DNA of 38,247 nucleotides from Chryseobacterium sp. Leaf394 (GCF_001424105.1 NZ_LMQH01000011.1:1685639-1723885); one strand, 5' to 3'. Numbered from the stretch's first letter, positions 8,480 through 18,318 are shown. Notes: a model not told the origin generated them from the letters alone. Translations and numbers: made by a program.

Positions 8480-10137
8480 AACAGTTAGAAAATCTTTTTT
8501 CTTCATTTGACTGGAATGCTTTTCTGAACCAGTTTCTGTATGATCCGAAAAATCCTTTGCTATTCAACAATGGTTTTTTTGTATATTTTTTCACGCTCTT
8601 CATATTGCTTTTTTTCCTGCTGAAAAATCATCACACGGCAAGAAGATATGTTTTCACATTTTTCTCCCTTTACTTTTTTTATAAAGCGAGCGGATGGTTT
8701 GTAGGATTGGTGGTCGTTTCGGCACTGATTAATTTTGCGTTGTCAAATCTTATTTACAGATCAAAAGTTAAATCGGGAAAGACCTCGCTTTTGGTTTTAA
8801 GTATTGTCATCAACCTGGCGATTTTGTTTTATTACAAGTACACCAATTTTTTCATTACAATTTCCAATGAAATTTTTACGACAGAACTTCATCCTTTGCA
8901 TATTATCTTGCCAATCGGGATTTCGTTTTTCACGTTTGAAAATTTAAGCTACACCATCGACGTTTACCGTGGCGATTTTGAACCGGCGAAAAAGTTCACA
9001 GATTATTTACTTTTCCTGTCGTTTTTCCCAAAACTGATGATGGGTCCGATTGTGAGAGCGCATGATTTTGTTCCGCAGATCAACAAACCTTATGTCATTT
9101 CTGAACGGGATTTCGCAATGGGTTTTTATCTGATTGTCTCCGGACTGATCAAAAAACTCGTTATATCAGATTATATCACACTTAATTTAGTTAATTACAT
9201 CTTTGATACGCCCTCACTGCACACGGGACTCGAAAATTTGTTTGCAGTTTATGGCTATGCAATGGTAATTTATTGTGATTTCAGCGGATACAGTGATATT
9301 GCAATTGGAATTGCGCTGTGGTTAGGTTTTAAAATTCCTGCCAACTTTTTCTCACCTTATCAAAGTAAAAATATCACAGAATTCTGGAGAAGATGGCACA
9401 TTTCACTGTCTTCGTGGCTGAAAGATTACCTTTACATTCCGCTTGGCGGAAACAGAAAATTCTCTGTTGCTTCGATTATTTTTGTTACTTTATTTTTAGT
9501 CGGCGCATTTTTAATGTCGGTGAATTTATTTAAATTAAATTATGTATTCGCCTCTCTCGTTGCAATAGTTTTACTTTTAATATTTCTGATTCCTGCTATT
9601 ATCACAAAAAATACAAATGGAATTGCCGCGAATTTCAACCTTCTGACAACGATGCTTTTAGGCGGTTTCTGGCACGGTGCAAGCTGGAATTTCATTATTT
9701 GGGGAGCCATTCACGGTATCGGACTTGGACTTCATAAAATCTGGATGCTTCTCACCGGGAAAGCTTTGTCAGGAATTAATAATTCTGTGGTTTACAGAGT
9801 TATCATGGGAATTTTTACTTTTCACTTTGTCTGTTTTGGGTGGATATTTTTCAGAGCAGAAAACTATGATGCTGCCATCACCATGATCAATCAGATCCTT
9901 TATAATTTTGATGCCGAAGTATTCTTACCGTTCTACGACAATTATAAAAAAGTGATCTGGATGATTGTTTTTGCGATGATGATCCATTTAATTCCGGATG
10001 ATTGGGCAGAAAAAGGAGTTGCTAAACTAAAAACAGTTCCACTCACGGCATATATCATTGTATTTTTTGGATTTCTGATTCTCTACGGATATTTTAAATC
10101 TGCGGAACAGGTTTTACCGATTTACCTTCAGTTTTAA
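8476..10137 (+). CDS. MBOAT family membrane-bound O-acyltransferase
   Basis: A 553-residue polytopic inner-membrane protein with about a dozen hydrophobic segments. Family signatures are LPIGISFFTFENLSYTIDVY, FFPKLMMGPIVR, DFSGYSDIAIG, the conserved block FWRRWHISLSSWLKDYLYIP (about 302-321) and GGFWHGASWNFIIWG, where His400 is the expected catalytic histidine. AlgI, DltB and PatA belong to this family and carry acyl groups (usually acetyl from acetyl-CoA) across the membrane. It overlaps the upstream SGNH gene by four bases, so the two products are probably made together. A loop insertion of about 45 hydrophobic residues lies between PLGGNRK and the catalytic His block. The acceptor, whether peptidoglycan, capsule or O-antigen, cannot be told. 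Confidence 0.9.
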   Translation: MKQLENLFSSFDWNAFLNQFLYDPKNPLLFNNGFFVYFFTLFILLFFLLKNHHTARRYVFTFFSLYFFYKASGWFVGLVVVSALINFALSNLIYRSKVKSGKTSLLVLSIVINLAILFYYKYTNFFITISNEIFTTELHPLHIILPIGISFFTFENLSYTIDVYRGDFEPAKKFTDYLLFLSFFPKLMMGPIVRAHDFVPQINKPYVISERDFAMGFYLIVSGLIKKLVISDYITLNLVNYIFDTPSLHTGLENLFAVYGYAMVIYCDFSGYSDIAIGIALWLGFKIPANFFSPYQSKNITEFWRRWHISLSSWLKDYLYIPLGGNRKFSVASIIFVTLFLVGAFLMSVNLFKLNYVFASLVAIVLLLIFLIPAIITKNTNGIAANFNLLTTMLLGGFWHGASWNFIIWGAIHGIGLGLHKIWMLLTGKALSGINNSVVYRVIMGIFTFHFVCFGWIFFRAENYDAAITMINQILYNFDAEVFLPFYDNYKKVIWMIVFAMMIHLIPDDWAEKGVAKLKTVPLTAYIIVFFGFLILYGYFKSAEQVLPIYLQF

Positions 10138-10142
10138 AAAAT

Positions 10143-10177
10143 AAAAACCTGCAGATTAATTTTCTGCAGGTTTTTTT
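10143..10177. terminator. Bidirectional terminator between convergent MBOAT and SGNH genes
   Basis: AAAAACCTGCAGA pairs perfectly with TCTGCAGGTTTTT. T runs occur on both strands, and the stop codon of the convergent SGNH gene lies in the loop. Confidence 0.85.
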
Positions 10178-11475
10178 ATCACTTTCCAAATAGCTTCAGC
10201 TTGTTTTTCATAGCCCGGTTTCAGGTAATGAACGCCATCGCCACTTGCCTCTTTCCGTGCCTGAGCTTTCTTGAAAGAACCTTTTCCACCCGTTGCTTCA
10301 AAGAGATTAAAGAAAGCAACGTTGTTTTGTCCCGCACTTTCCCTAATCCAGCTGATCACTTCAATCGTTCTTCCTTCCCTTGGTGAATTATCCGGCGGAC
10401 CAATCAATAAAACAGGCAGATTTGGATTTTCATTTCTGAATTTAGAAATTACGTCAGTTACATTTTTTTGAAATTCTTCTTTTTCAACTTTTCCGAAAGC
10501 TTCGTTTGTTCCCAAAGCAATAATCAGAATATCTGACTTCATTTTTGAAAGTTGCTGAAGCTGAAGCGGATACTTCAAAAAATCGCTGTATGTTGCGCCA
10601 TTCACTCCAACAGTATTAAAAACGACACCTTTATTCACATTTTTAAGAAACTGAAAACCATAAAAAGTGTTTCCCTGGGGATTATTTGTCTTTAACAGAA
10701 ATATATTTTGAGGTTTTTTAAAATCAACTTCGGTTTTTGAAGTACTGAATCTATATTCACCAATCAACTCTGTATTTTGCTCAAAATCAGGATTATAATT
10801 TAAAAAATTCATTTCAACTTTATAGACAGAACCTTCTTTAGGATTTAAAATCTTATCCCCATTCATTGCGCGGAGTTTCGTGGTCGTTGTGTTGTATTTT
10901 GAGACAATTTCATGAAAAGTCTGATTTGCCGAAGCTGTATGATTCAGTCTTTCAGTTTTCTTCTGAACAAAATCTTTCAGCGGCTGTCGTTCATTATACA
11001 GTGAAAAACTTCCTCCATTCATTTGAGCATCATTGAAAATCACAACCTTTTCGAAACTGTCTTCAGGATTTTTGAAAGAAATTTCCAAAAAAGATTCTTC
11101 TTGATTTCCAATCACAAAACCTGCAGCACCGATTTCCGGAAAAAGTTTCTGTTCATGTACCAACCTGAAGGTTTCCCAGGCACGATTGCTTACCGAAGAA
11201 AAATCTTCTGCACCGTTTGTGTTGGCAACCTGATATGGAAAAACCAACCCGCGACCTGCATTTCCGTACTGATCCTGAAATTTTTTCCGAAGATAACCGG
11301 TCAGATGATCCGCCTGAATGTGAGAATCTCCAATAAAAAGAATTTGCGTAACCTGATTTTTGGTTAACTTTTCAAAGAAAGGTTTTAAAACCAATTCATT
11401 TTCAATAGTTTGTGCTTCTGCATTGAAAGAAAATGCGATAAAAGCTACTGATAAAATCGTAAGAGAAAATTTCAT
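10156..11475 (-). CDS. Secreted SGNH/GDSL esterase (Ape-like candidate)
   Basis: A 439-residue protein with a Sec signal peptide (cleavage near AEAQ, residues 19-22) and an SGNH hydrolase fold. Motifs are ILFIGDSHIQADH (Ser51), a glycine-containing block VGVNGATYSDF, ALGTNEAFG and GDGVHYLKPGY (Asp413, His416). About 190 residues between the first two blocks form a beta-rich insertion, much as in esterases that have a carbohydrate-binding module inside the SGNH domain. It converges on the SGNH/MBOAT pair and shares their terminator. Together they look like a putative acyltransferase pair plus a de-acylating esterase, as PatA/PatB/Ape1 do in O-acetylpeptidoglycan clusters. The substrate is inferred only from this neighbourhood. 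Confidence 0.8.
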   Translation of the reverse strand: MKFSLTILSVAFIAFSFNAEAQTIENELVLKPFFEKLTKNQVTQILFIGDSHIQADHLTGYLRKKFQDQYGNAGRGLVFPYQVANTNGAEDFSSVSNRAWETFRLVHEQKLFPEIGAAGFVIGNQEESFLEISFKNPEDSFEKVVIFNDAQMNGGSFSLYNERQPLKDFVQKKTERLNHTASANQTFHEIVSKYNTTTTKLRAMNGDKILNPKEGSVYKVEMNFLNYNPDFEQNTELIGEYRFSTSKTEVDFKKPQNIFLLKTNNPQGNTFYGFQFLKNVNKGVVFNTVGVNGATYSDFLKYPLQLQQLSKMKSDILIIALGTNEAFGKVEKEEFQKNVTDVISKFRNENPNLPVLLIGPPDNSPREGRTIEVISWIRESAGQNNVAFFNLFEATGGKGSFKKAQARKEASGDGVHYLKPGYEKQAEAIWKVIKKPAEN

Positions 11476-11528
11476 GATGTGAATTTAGAAATTTTTATCT
11501 GAAATTTATTCTATCCAAATGGAATATG

Positions 11529-11555
11529 TTGGTTTCATTTTAAACCGTAAATTTG
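11529..11555 (+). promoter_or_regulatory. Promoter TTG-N16-TAAATTTG of the radical SAM gene
   Basis: TAAATTTG at 11548-11555 with TTG at 11529-11531, 16 bases apart. The first possible start codon is only 10 bases further on, so the mRNA would have almost no leader. Confidence 0.55.
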
Positions 11556-11565
11556 CAAAAAATTT

Positions 11566-13755
11566 TTGTTGAAAGATCTTCTGCTCATTACTCCGCCTTT
11601 TACGCAACTCAATACGCCCTATCCTGCTACAGCTTATATCAAAGGTTTTTTGAATACAAAAAATATTTCAAGCTTCCAGATCGATTTGGGAATTGAGGTA
11701 ATTCTGCAGTTGTTTTCGCGAAAAGGTCTTCACAAAATTTTTTCAGAAAATATCAATCTTCATTTAATTTCAGAAAATTCCCAACGGATTTTCAGTTTAA
11801 AAGCTGAATACATCAAAACGGTCGATCAGGTGATTTCTTTTCTCCAGGGGAAAAATCCTACGCTGGCAAGACAGATCTGTTCGATGAATTTTTTGCCCGA
11901 AGCTTCCAGATTTAATCAGCTGGATGACATGGAGTTTGCTTTCGGAAACATGGGTTTGCAGGATAAAGCCAAACATCTGTCTACATTATACTTAGAAGAT
12001 TTATCTGATTTCATAGTTGAAGCTGTGGATTCTGATTTTGGTTTTAGCAGATATGCTGAAAGATTGGGTAAATCGGCCAATTCGTTTGATGAGCTATATC
12101 TGAAAATTACAGGAAATAAAACATTTATTGATGAAATAACTTTAGAAATTCTTGACGAAAAACTAAAAATTGTTCAGCCGAAACTTGTATGTTTTTCAGT
12201 TCCTTTTCCCGGAAATTTATACTCTGCTTTTCGGTGTTCAAAGTTGATCAAAGAAAAATATCCTGACATAAAAACTGCCATGGGCGGCGGTTTTCCGAAT
12301 ACGGAGTTGAGAGAAATAAAAGACAAACGAGTTTTTGAATTTTTCGATTTCATAACTTTAGATGACGGAGAAGTTCCTTTGGAATTGCTGTGCGAAAATT
12401 TAGATAAAGCAGAAAATTTAGAATTTAAAAGAACTTTTTTACTTGAAAATGAAGAGGTTGTCTATAAAAATAATTCTAAACGACACGATTACAAACAGGC
12501 AGATATCGGAACGCCGGATTATACTGATTTACAGTTAGATCAATATATTTCGGTAATTGAAATTGCGAATCCCATGCACAGTTTATGGAGTGACGGACGG
12601 TGGAACAAACTTACGATGGCGCATGGTTGCTACTGGGGCAAATGTACATTCTGCGATATTTCTTTAGATTACATTAAAATTTACGAACCGATTTCAGCCA
12701 AAATTCTGGTTGACAGAATGGAAGAACTGATTGCTCAAACCGGCGAAACAGGATTTCATTTTGTGGATGAAGCCGCTCCGCCAGCATTGATGCGGGAAGT
12801 TGCCCTTGAAATTCTGAGAAGAAACCTTGTCGTGACATGGTGGACCAATATTCGATTTGAAAAAAGTTTTACAAGAGATTTATGTTTTCTGCTGAAACTT
12901 TCTGGTTGTGTTGCTGTTTCCGGTGGACTGGAAGTGGCAAGTGACCGCTTGTTAAAATTGATCGACAAAGGAATTTCTGTAGAACAGGTTGCCAAAGTAA
13001 CAAGAAATTTCACAGAAGCCGGAATTATGATTCATGCTTATCTGATGTACGGCTACCCGACTCAGACAATTCAGGAGACAATTGATTCTCTGGAAATGGT
13101 TCGCCAGCTTTTTGAAATGGGAATTTTACAGAGTGGATTCTGGCACCAGTTTGCAATGACTGCCCACTCGCCAGTCGGTTTAAATCCTGAAGAGTTTGGT
13201 GTGACGCCATTAAAACAGGAAATTGTATTTGCCAACAACGATATTGATTTTACAGACAGAACCGGAATCGATCACGGAAAATTCAGTTTTGGTCTGAAAA
13301 AATCACTCTTCAATTATATGCACGGAATTAATTTTGAAATTCCTCTTCAGGATTGGTTTGATTTTAAAATTCCCAGGACAACAGTTCATCCGGATTATAT
13401 TCATGATTGTTTGCTGAAGGAAGAAGATTTTAAATTTAAACCCAATTCAAAAATACTGTTTTTAGCTAAAAATGTAATCGCTGAGAATCGTTTAAAAAAG
13501 AAAAAACAAACTGAATATCCGTATACGAAAATTACAGTCCATCTAAAAACAAATGTTGTTAGCATCGATCTGGAGCCTGATCACGCAGAATGGCTGATGA
13601 AAATGATGAAGGAAAATTATGTAGATCAGTCACAAAAGATTACACTTCAGCAACTTAAATCTCAATTCGAACAAAATTTTGAAGACTTTGAATTATTTTG
13701 GTTTTCAAAACCGATGCAGCAGTTGAAAGAAAATGGTGTGATACTGAGTCTTTAA
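11566..13755 (+). CDS. B12-binding domain radical SAM protein
   Basis: About 729 residues; the likely start is one of two consecutive TTG codons (11566 or 11569), since no ATG lies near and LKDLLLITPPFTQLNTPYPA is the typical N-terminus of this group. Residues up to about 270 form a cobalamin-binding-like domain (MGGGFPNTELREI). GCYWGKCTFCDI carries three cysteines, Cys355, Cys360 and Cys363, in a CX4CX2C arrangement for the 4Fe-4S cluster, followed by a TIM-barrel segment with GFHFVDEAAPP and GGLEVASDRLLKLIDKG. The C-terminal 150 residues include a small helical region. It would use S-adenosylmethionine radical chemistry, perhaps methylation, but the substrate is unknown and no biosynthetic partner gene is adjacent. 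It is divergent from the SGNH esterase. Confidence 0.85.
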   Translation: MLKDLLLITPPFTQLNTPYPATAYIKGFLNTKNISSFQIDLGIEVILQLFSRKGLHKIFSENINLHLISENSQRIFSLKAEYIKTVDQVISFLQGKNPTLARQICSMNFLPEASRFNQLDDMEFAFGNMGLQDKAKHLSTLYLEDLSDFIVEAVDSDFGFSRYAERLGKSANSFDELYLKITGNKTFIDEITLEILDEKLKIVQPKLVCFSVPFPGNLYSAFRCSKLIKEKYPDIKTAMGGGFPNTELREIKDKRVFEFFDFITLDDGEVPLELLCENLDKAENLEFKRTFLLENEEVVYKNNSKRHDYKQADIGTPDYTDLQLDQYISVIEIANPMHSLWSDGRWNKLTMAHGCYWGKCTFCDISLDYIKIYEPISAKILVDRMEELIAQTGETGFHFVDEAAPPALMREVALEILRRNLVVTWWTNIRFEKSFTRDLCFLLKLSGCVAVSGGLEVASDRLLKLIDKGISVEQVAKVTRNFTEAGIMIHAYLMYGYPTQTIQETIDSLEMVRQLFEMGILQSGFWHQFAMTAHSPVGLNPEEFGVTPLKQEIVFANNDIDFTDRTGIDHGKFSFGLKKSLFNYMHGINFEIPLQDWFDFKIPRTTVHPDYIHDCLLKEEDFKFKPNSKILFLAKNVIAENRLKKKKQTEYPYTKITVHLKTNVVSIDLEPDHAEWLMKMMKENYVDQSQKITLQQLKSQFEQNFEDFELFWFSKPMQQLKENGVILSL

Positions 13756-13760
13756 AATTT

Positions 13761-13809
13761 AAGATTCAAGATTTGAGATTTGAGATTTGAGATTTGAGAC
13801 TTGAGATTT
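13761..13809. repeat. Tandem heptamer array, seven units of GAGATTT
   Basis: Seven consecutive 7-base units (AAGATTC, AAGATTT, three GAGATTT, GAGACTT, GAGATTT) begin six bases after the radical SAM stop codon. The same heptamer family occurs between atpD and atpC and before etfA. Confidence 0.85.
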
Positions 13810-13893
13810 AAAGATATTAAATGTATTTTCACTTCGGATCGACAGGATTAAATTATAAAAAAATTCTAAGATTACTAAGAATAATATAAAGAA

Positions 13894-13930
13894 AAAATTC
13901 TGAAAAAATATTTTCAGAATTTTATTTTTT
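13894..13930. terminator. Hairpin terminator between convergent genes
   Basis: AAAATTCTGAAAA pairs with TTTTCAGAATTTT across a short loop, and a T-rich tract follows on the plus strand. It probably ends transcripts of the radical SAM gene and may also act in reverse. Confidence 0.65.
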
Positions 13931-13996
13931 ACAGAAGTTTAGCTATTTTATACAAAAAGATAAACGACTACTATTTTTTTCAGAACGATAAAGAAT

Positions 13997-14827
13997 TTAT
14001 TTTTTATCTTTTTCAATTCCATCTCTCACAACTTCACCTACAGTTACTTTCTCTTGAATTTTTATAAAGTTAGGATCCATGATTGCCATTCTCTCGGCAA
14101 TGGCTTTGTACGTCGGGAATTTCAGAATGGAAGCTCTGCCAGACATTTCCCTGTAGAGAGTGAATGTTTTGCCACCTGCACTTTTGAGTTGTTTTGTTGT
14201 GGTAATATATCTTCCGATGTACTTACTTTTAGCATCATAAATTTCAATATCTACAAATGTTTTATCTGAAATAGTGTCTTCAGAACCAAAACTTACGGGC
14301 AGATTTGTAAAATAACCTACTGGTTTTCCGTTGCTTAAAATTTCACCAACATTGTTTACCGTAATATTTAATCTGTCAACTTTCGATTTTATGGTGTAGG
14401 CATCTTTGGTCCGGTTATCAAATTTTCGTTTAGGAGAATTTGTGAAGATGGCATCCAGATTTTTAATGTTGATTCCTCTGTTGTCTATGACTTTAAGTTC
14501 TTTGATGCAGGTAAAAACTGCAGATTTTTCCTCTCCCGAAAATGCTGATGGAGAAACATAATCCATCTCCAGCGTTTTATCCTGATTGTAAATACGGTTG
14601 AGTTTGATGTAGCTGTCGCGCACAGAATCTGTTACGCTTTTGTCGACAAATTCTATGGTGTACATGGGTGTTTCTTTCAGATCCATAAAAGTGTAAATTC
14701 CACTTTTGTAATTCACTTTGGCAACGTGAACACCATCAATCGTTACAATTCCTCTTTTGGTTTTGATAATCTGGCCATTAAAAATACTGCTGCAAACGGA
14801 AAATAAGATGACGAAAAATATTCTCAT
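13997..14827 (-). CDS. Secreted protein of unknown function
   Basis: A 276-residue protein with an N-terminal signal peptide (hydrophobic core RIFFVILFSVCSSIF, probable cleavage near NGQ). I do not recognise a named domain. The mature sequence is mostly short beta-strand-like segments rich in Lys, Asp, Thr and Ser, with no membrane segment, lipobox cysteine or obvious catalytic motif, and it ends in the charged tail RDGIEKDKK. The start is the first ATG after the atpC terminator. It lies downstream of atpC on the same strand but is separated from it by that terminator, so it probably has its own promoter. A periplasmic or surface location is inferred from the signal peptide. Confidence 0.65.
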   Translation of the reverse strand: MRIFFVILFSVCSSIFNGQIIKTKRGIVTIDGVHVAKVNYKSGIYTFMDLKETPMYTIEFVDKSVTDSVRDSYIKLNRIYNQDKTLEMDYVSPSAFSGEEKSAVFTCIKELKVIDNRGINIKNLDAIFTNSPKRKFDNRTKDAYTIKSKVDRLNITVNNVGEILSNGKPVGYFTNLPVSFGSEDTISDKTFVDIEIYDAKSKYIGRYITTTKQLKSAGGKTFTLYREMSGRASILKFPTYKAIAERMAIMDPNFIKIQEKVTVGEVVRDGIEKDKK

Positions 14828-14852
14828 GAAGACAGTTTATGATTTGGTTGAA

Positions 14853-14881
14853 TAAAAAAAAGTGTAACAAAGTTACACTTT
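14853..14881 (-). terminator. Terminator after atpC
   Basis: On the minus strand AAAGTGTAAC pairs with GTTACACTTT across a 3-base loop and runs into Ts. Confidence 0.85.
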
Positions 14882-14912
14882 CCTTGAAAATATATTTAGC
14901 TTTTCAATTTAA

Positions 14913-15194
14913 TTATTCGCAAAGAATGATTCCTTTGTTATGATTAAACTCTACAACACCGCTTTTGATCGGGAAAGAAAAAATAGAATCTTTATCATTT
15001 TCTTTGGTAAGGTTTTTAGCAAAAGCTTCATCCACAGACTGTGTAAAAAGTTTCACCTTACCACCAACGAGTGAAGAAACGATTCCTGCGTGATTTTTCA
15101 TAATATGAAATTCACCGTTTTTCCCAGGAAGCAAAACTGAGCTTACTTCTCCTTCAAAAACTACGTGTTCCGGTGTTAAAATTTTTATGATCAT
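14913..15194 (-). CDS. atpC: ATP synthase F1 epsilon subunit
   Basis: A 93-residue protein matching the N-terminal beta-sandwich of the F1 epsilon subunit (MIIKILTPEHVVFEGEVSSVLLPGKNGEFHIMKNHAGIVSS is its first 41-residue block, split here only by motif: LTPEHVVFEGEV, LLPGKNGEFHIMKNHA). It is part of the central stalk linking catalysis to rotation. The usual C-terminal helical hairpin is absent, giving the short form often seen in Bacteroidota. A longer in-frame ATG at 15254 was rejected because its extra residues (for example FKFQTSNFKF) are translated heptamer repeat. It follows atpD after 79 bases that hold a heptamer hairpin. Confidence 0.9.
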   Translation of the reverse strand: MIIKILTPEHVVFEGEVSSVLLPGKNGEFHIMKNHAGIVSSLVGGKVKLFTQSVDEAFAKNLTKENDKDSIFSFPIKSGVVEFNHNKGIILCE

Positions 15195-15201
15195 ATAAAC
15201 A

Positions 15202-15264
15202 AATTTGAAATTTGATGTTTGAAATTTGAAATTACCAGGAATCTCAAATTTCAAATCTCAAATT
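15202..15264. repeat. Heptamer inverted repeat between atpD and atpC
   Basis: Units AATTTGA, AATTTGA, TGTTTGA, AATTTGA (15202-15229) face reverse-complement units TCAAATT, TCAAATC, TCAAATT (15244-15264). A stem of about 25 bp with three mismatches and a short loop can form in the atpDC mRNA. Confidence 0.8.
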
Positions 15265-15273
15265 GTTATTATT

Positions 15274-16832
<1,559 letters not shown>

Positions 16833-16937
16833 TTGCTAAAAAAAAGATTTTTATCATACTTTTTTACTAATTTACCAATCTAACAATGGATCAGTTTACC
16901 AATAATTTTTCCCGAAAATATTTGAATTTACTGCATT

Positions 16938-16979
16938 AATATATTGTTACACTATTACATTGGTACATTGTTACATTAT
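16938..16979. repeat. Degenerate TTACATTG-type simple repeat
   Basis: Recurring TTACA words (ATTGTTACAC, TATTACATTG, GTACATTG, TTACATTA) fill the sequence just upstream of ribF. A second word, TTTACCAAT, occurs at 16871 and 16894. These look like decayed short tandem repeats. Confidence 0.5.
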
Positions 16980-16990
16980 CTTTATATTTG
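16960..16990 (+). promoter_or_regulatory. ribF promoter TTG-N20-TATATTTG
   Basis: TTG at 16960-16962 and TATATTTG at 16983-16990, 20 bases apart. The -7 element overlaps an upstream in-frame TTG codon, so translation should begin at the TTG at 17009. Confidence 0.65.
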
Positions 16991-17008
16991 CAGTCAAATT
17001 TTTTCAGG

Positions 17009-17929
17009 TTGAAAGTTTTCAAAAATTTTAGTGATTATCAGTCTCAGAAGCCTTTGGCGCTGTCTTTAGGAATGTTTGATGGGGTTCATTTGGGGCATAA
17101 AAGCATTATTGACGAACTCACTAAAACAGGTTCTGAGAAAAATCTTGAGACCGCAATTCTTACTTTCTGGCCTCATCCAAGATTTGTTTTTAATCCCAAT
17201 GAAGACTTAAAACTTCTCAATACATTGGAAGAGAAACAGGTTCTGATGGAAAAATATGGTGTAAACAATCTTTTTCTGAAAGAATTTGACGAAGAATTCA
17301 GAAATCTTACCGGTGAAGAATTTGTAAGACAGATTTTAGTTGAAAAACTCAACGTAAAGTATCTGATCGTTGGCTACGACCACGTCTTCGGAAAAAATAA
17401 AAGCGGAAATTTTGAATTGCTGCAGAAACTTTCGAAAGAACTCGGCTTTGAAGTTGAACAGATGGAAGCCATCAACATTCATGAAAATAACATCAGCTCA
17501 ACCAAAATAAGAAATGCCCTTCTGGCTGCAGATATAAAAGAGGCCAACGAGATGCTCGGTTACTCCTACTCTGTTTCCGGAACTGTGGTTCATGGGAAAA
17601 AATTAGGCAGAACCATTGGTTATCCTACCGCTAATATTGAAACCGCATCATCAAAGCTTTTGCCTAAAAAAGGCGCTTATATTGTTGAAGTTTTTGTGAA
17701 AGATCAACAGTATAAAGGAATGCTCAGTGTAGGTACCAACCCAACCGTAAATGGAGAAAAATTAACAGTTGAAGTTTATATTCTTGACTTCGAAGGTGAT
17801 ATTTATGATGAAAAAATCACTGTGAAATTCAGAGATTTTCTTCATGAGGAAATTAAGTTTGAAGGGATTGAAAAGTTGGTAGAGAGATTGGATGAGGATA
17901 AAAGACTGACTGAGGCTTTTTCGTTTTAA
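17009..17929 (+). CDS. ribF: Bifunctional riboflavin kinase / FAD synthetase
   Basis: A 306-residue cytoplasmic enzyme that makes FMN and FAD from riboflavin. The N-terminal adenylyltransferase domain shows LSLGMFDGVHLGHKSII and FWPHPRFVF. ISSTKIRNAL marks the domain boundary, and the C-terminal riboflavin kinase domain has GRTIGYPTANI and GMLSVGTNPTVNG. The length is normal. The start is taken as TTG (giving MKVFKNFSDYQSQKPLALSL); the alternative TTG at 16988 lies inside the -7 element. FAD from this enzyme would serve ETF and proline dehydrogenase encoded in the same window, although they are not in one operon. Confidence 0.93.
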   Translation: MKVFKNFSDYQSQKPLALSLGMFDGVHLGHKSIIDELTKTGSEKNLETAILTFWPHPRFVFNPNEDLKLLNTLEEKQVLMEKYGVNNLFLKEFDEEFRNLTGEEFVRQILVEKLNVKYLIVGYDHVFGKNKSGNFELLQKLSKELGFEVEQMEAINIHENNISSTKIRNALLAADIKEANEMLGYSYSVSGTVVHGKKLGRTIGYPTANIETASSKLLPKKGAYIVEVFVKDQQYKGMLSVGTNPTVNGEKLTVEVYILDFEGDIYDEKITVKFRDFLHEEIKFEGIEKLVERLDEDKRLTEAFSF

Positions 17930-17964
17930 ATTTTCCCATTCTTTATCATACTAATCTGTAGTTA

Positions 17965-18318
17965 CTACAAATTCTTAATCTCTTCCATCGCTTTTTTCGT
18001 CAGAGACTGAAATACCAGATCGTAAGAATGATCAATCAGTTTTAAAACCAAATCTTTTTTCAAACCGTCCAGAGAAACAGAATTCCAGTGCGTTTTATTC
18101 ATGTGATAAGCTCCCGTGATTTGCGGATGTTGTTCACGAAGTTCCTCACTCCATTCAGGATTGGTTTTCACAGCAATGCTGAGCGGTTGCTTATCAAGTG
18201 ATATGAGCAGAAACATTTTGGTTCCTACTTTCATTACCAAAGTTTCCTGATCAAAAGGAAAACTCTCTGTAACGCCTTTTTTTGCTAAACAGTATTCTAA
18301 AACTTCGTTGGCATCCAT
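17965..18318 (-). CDS. MmcQ/YjbR family protein
   Basis: A 117-residue cytoplasmic protein of the MmcQ/YjbR family (CyaY-like fold), whose members are loosely annotated as DNA-binding. Typical features are the start MDANEVLEYCLAKKGVTESF, KMFLLISLDKQPLSIAVKTNP, and GAYHMNKTHWNSVSLDG. The length is normal for the single-domain form. It converges on ribF with only 35 bases between stops and no clear hairpin. No biochemical role is firmly known for this family. Confidence 0.85.
   Translation of the reverse strand: MDANEVLEYCLAKKGVTESFPFDQETLVMKVGTKMFLLISLDKQPLSIAVKTNPEWSEELREQHPQITGAYHMNKTHWNSVSLDGLKKDLVLKLIDHSYDLVFQSLTKKAMEEIKNL

Noticed and set aside
15195..15254. N-terminal extension of AtpC
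   Set aside because: The extra codons are heptamer-repeat sequence; the family start is at 15194.
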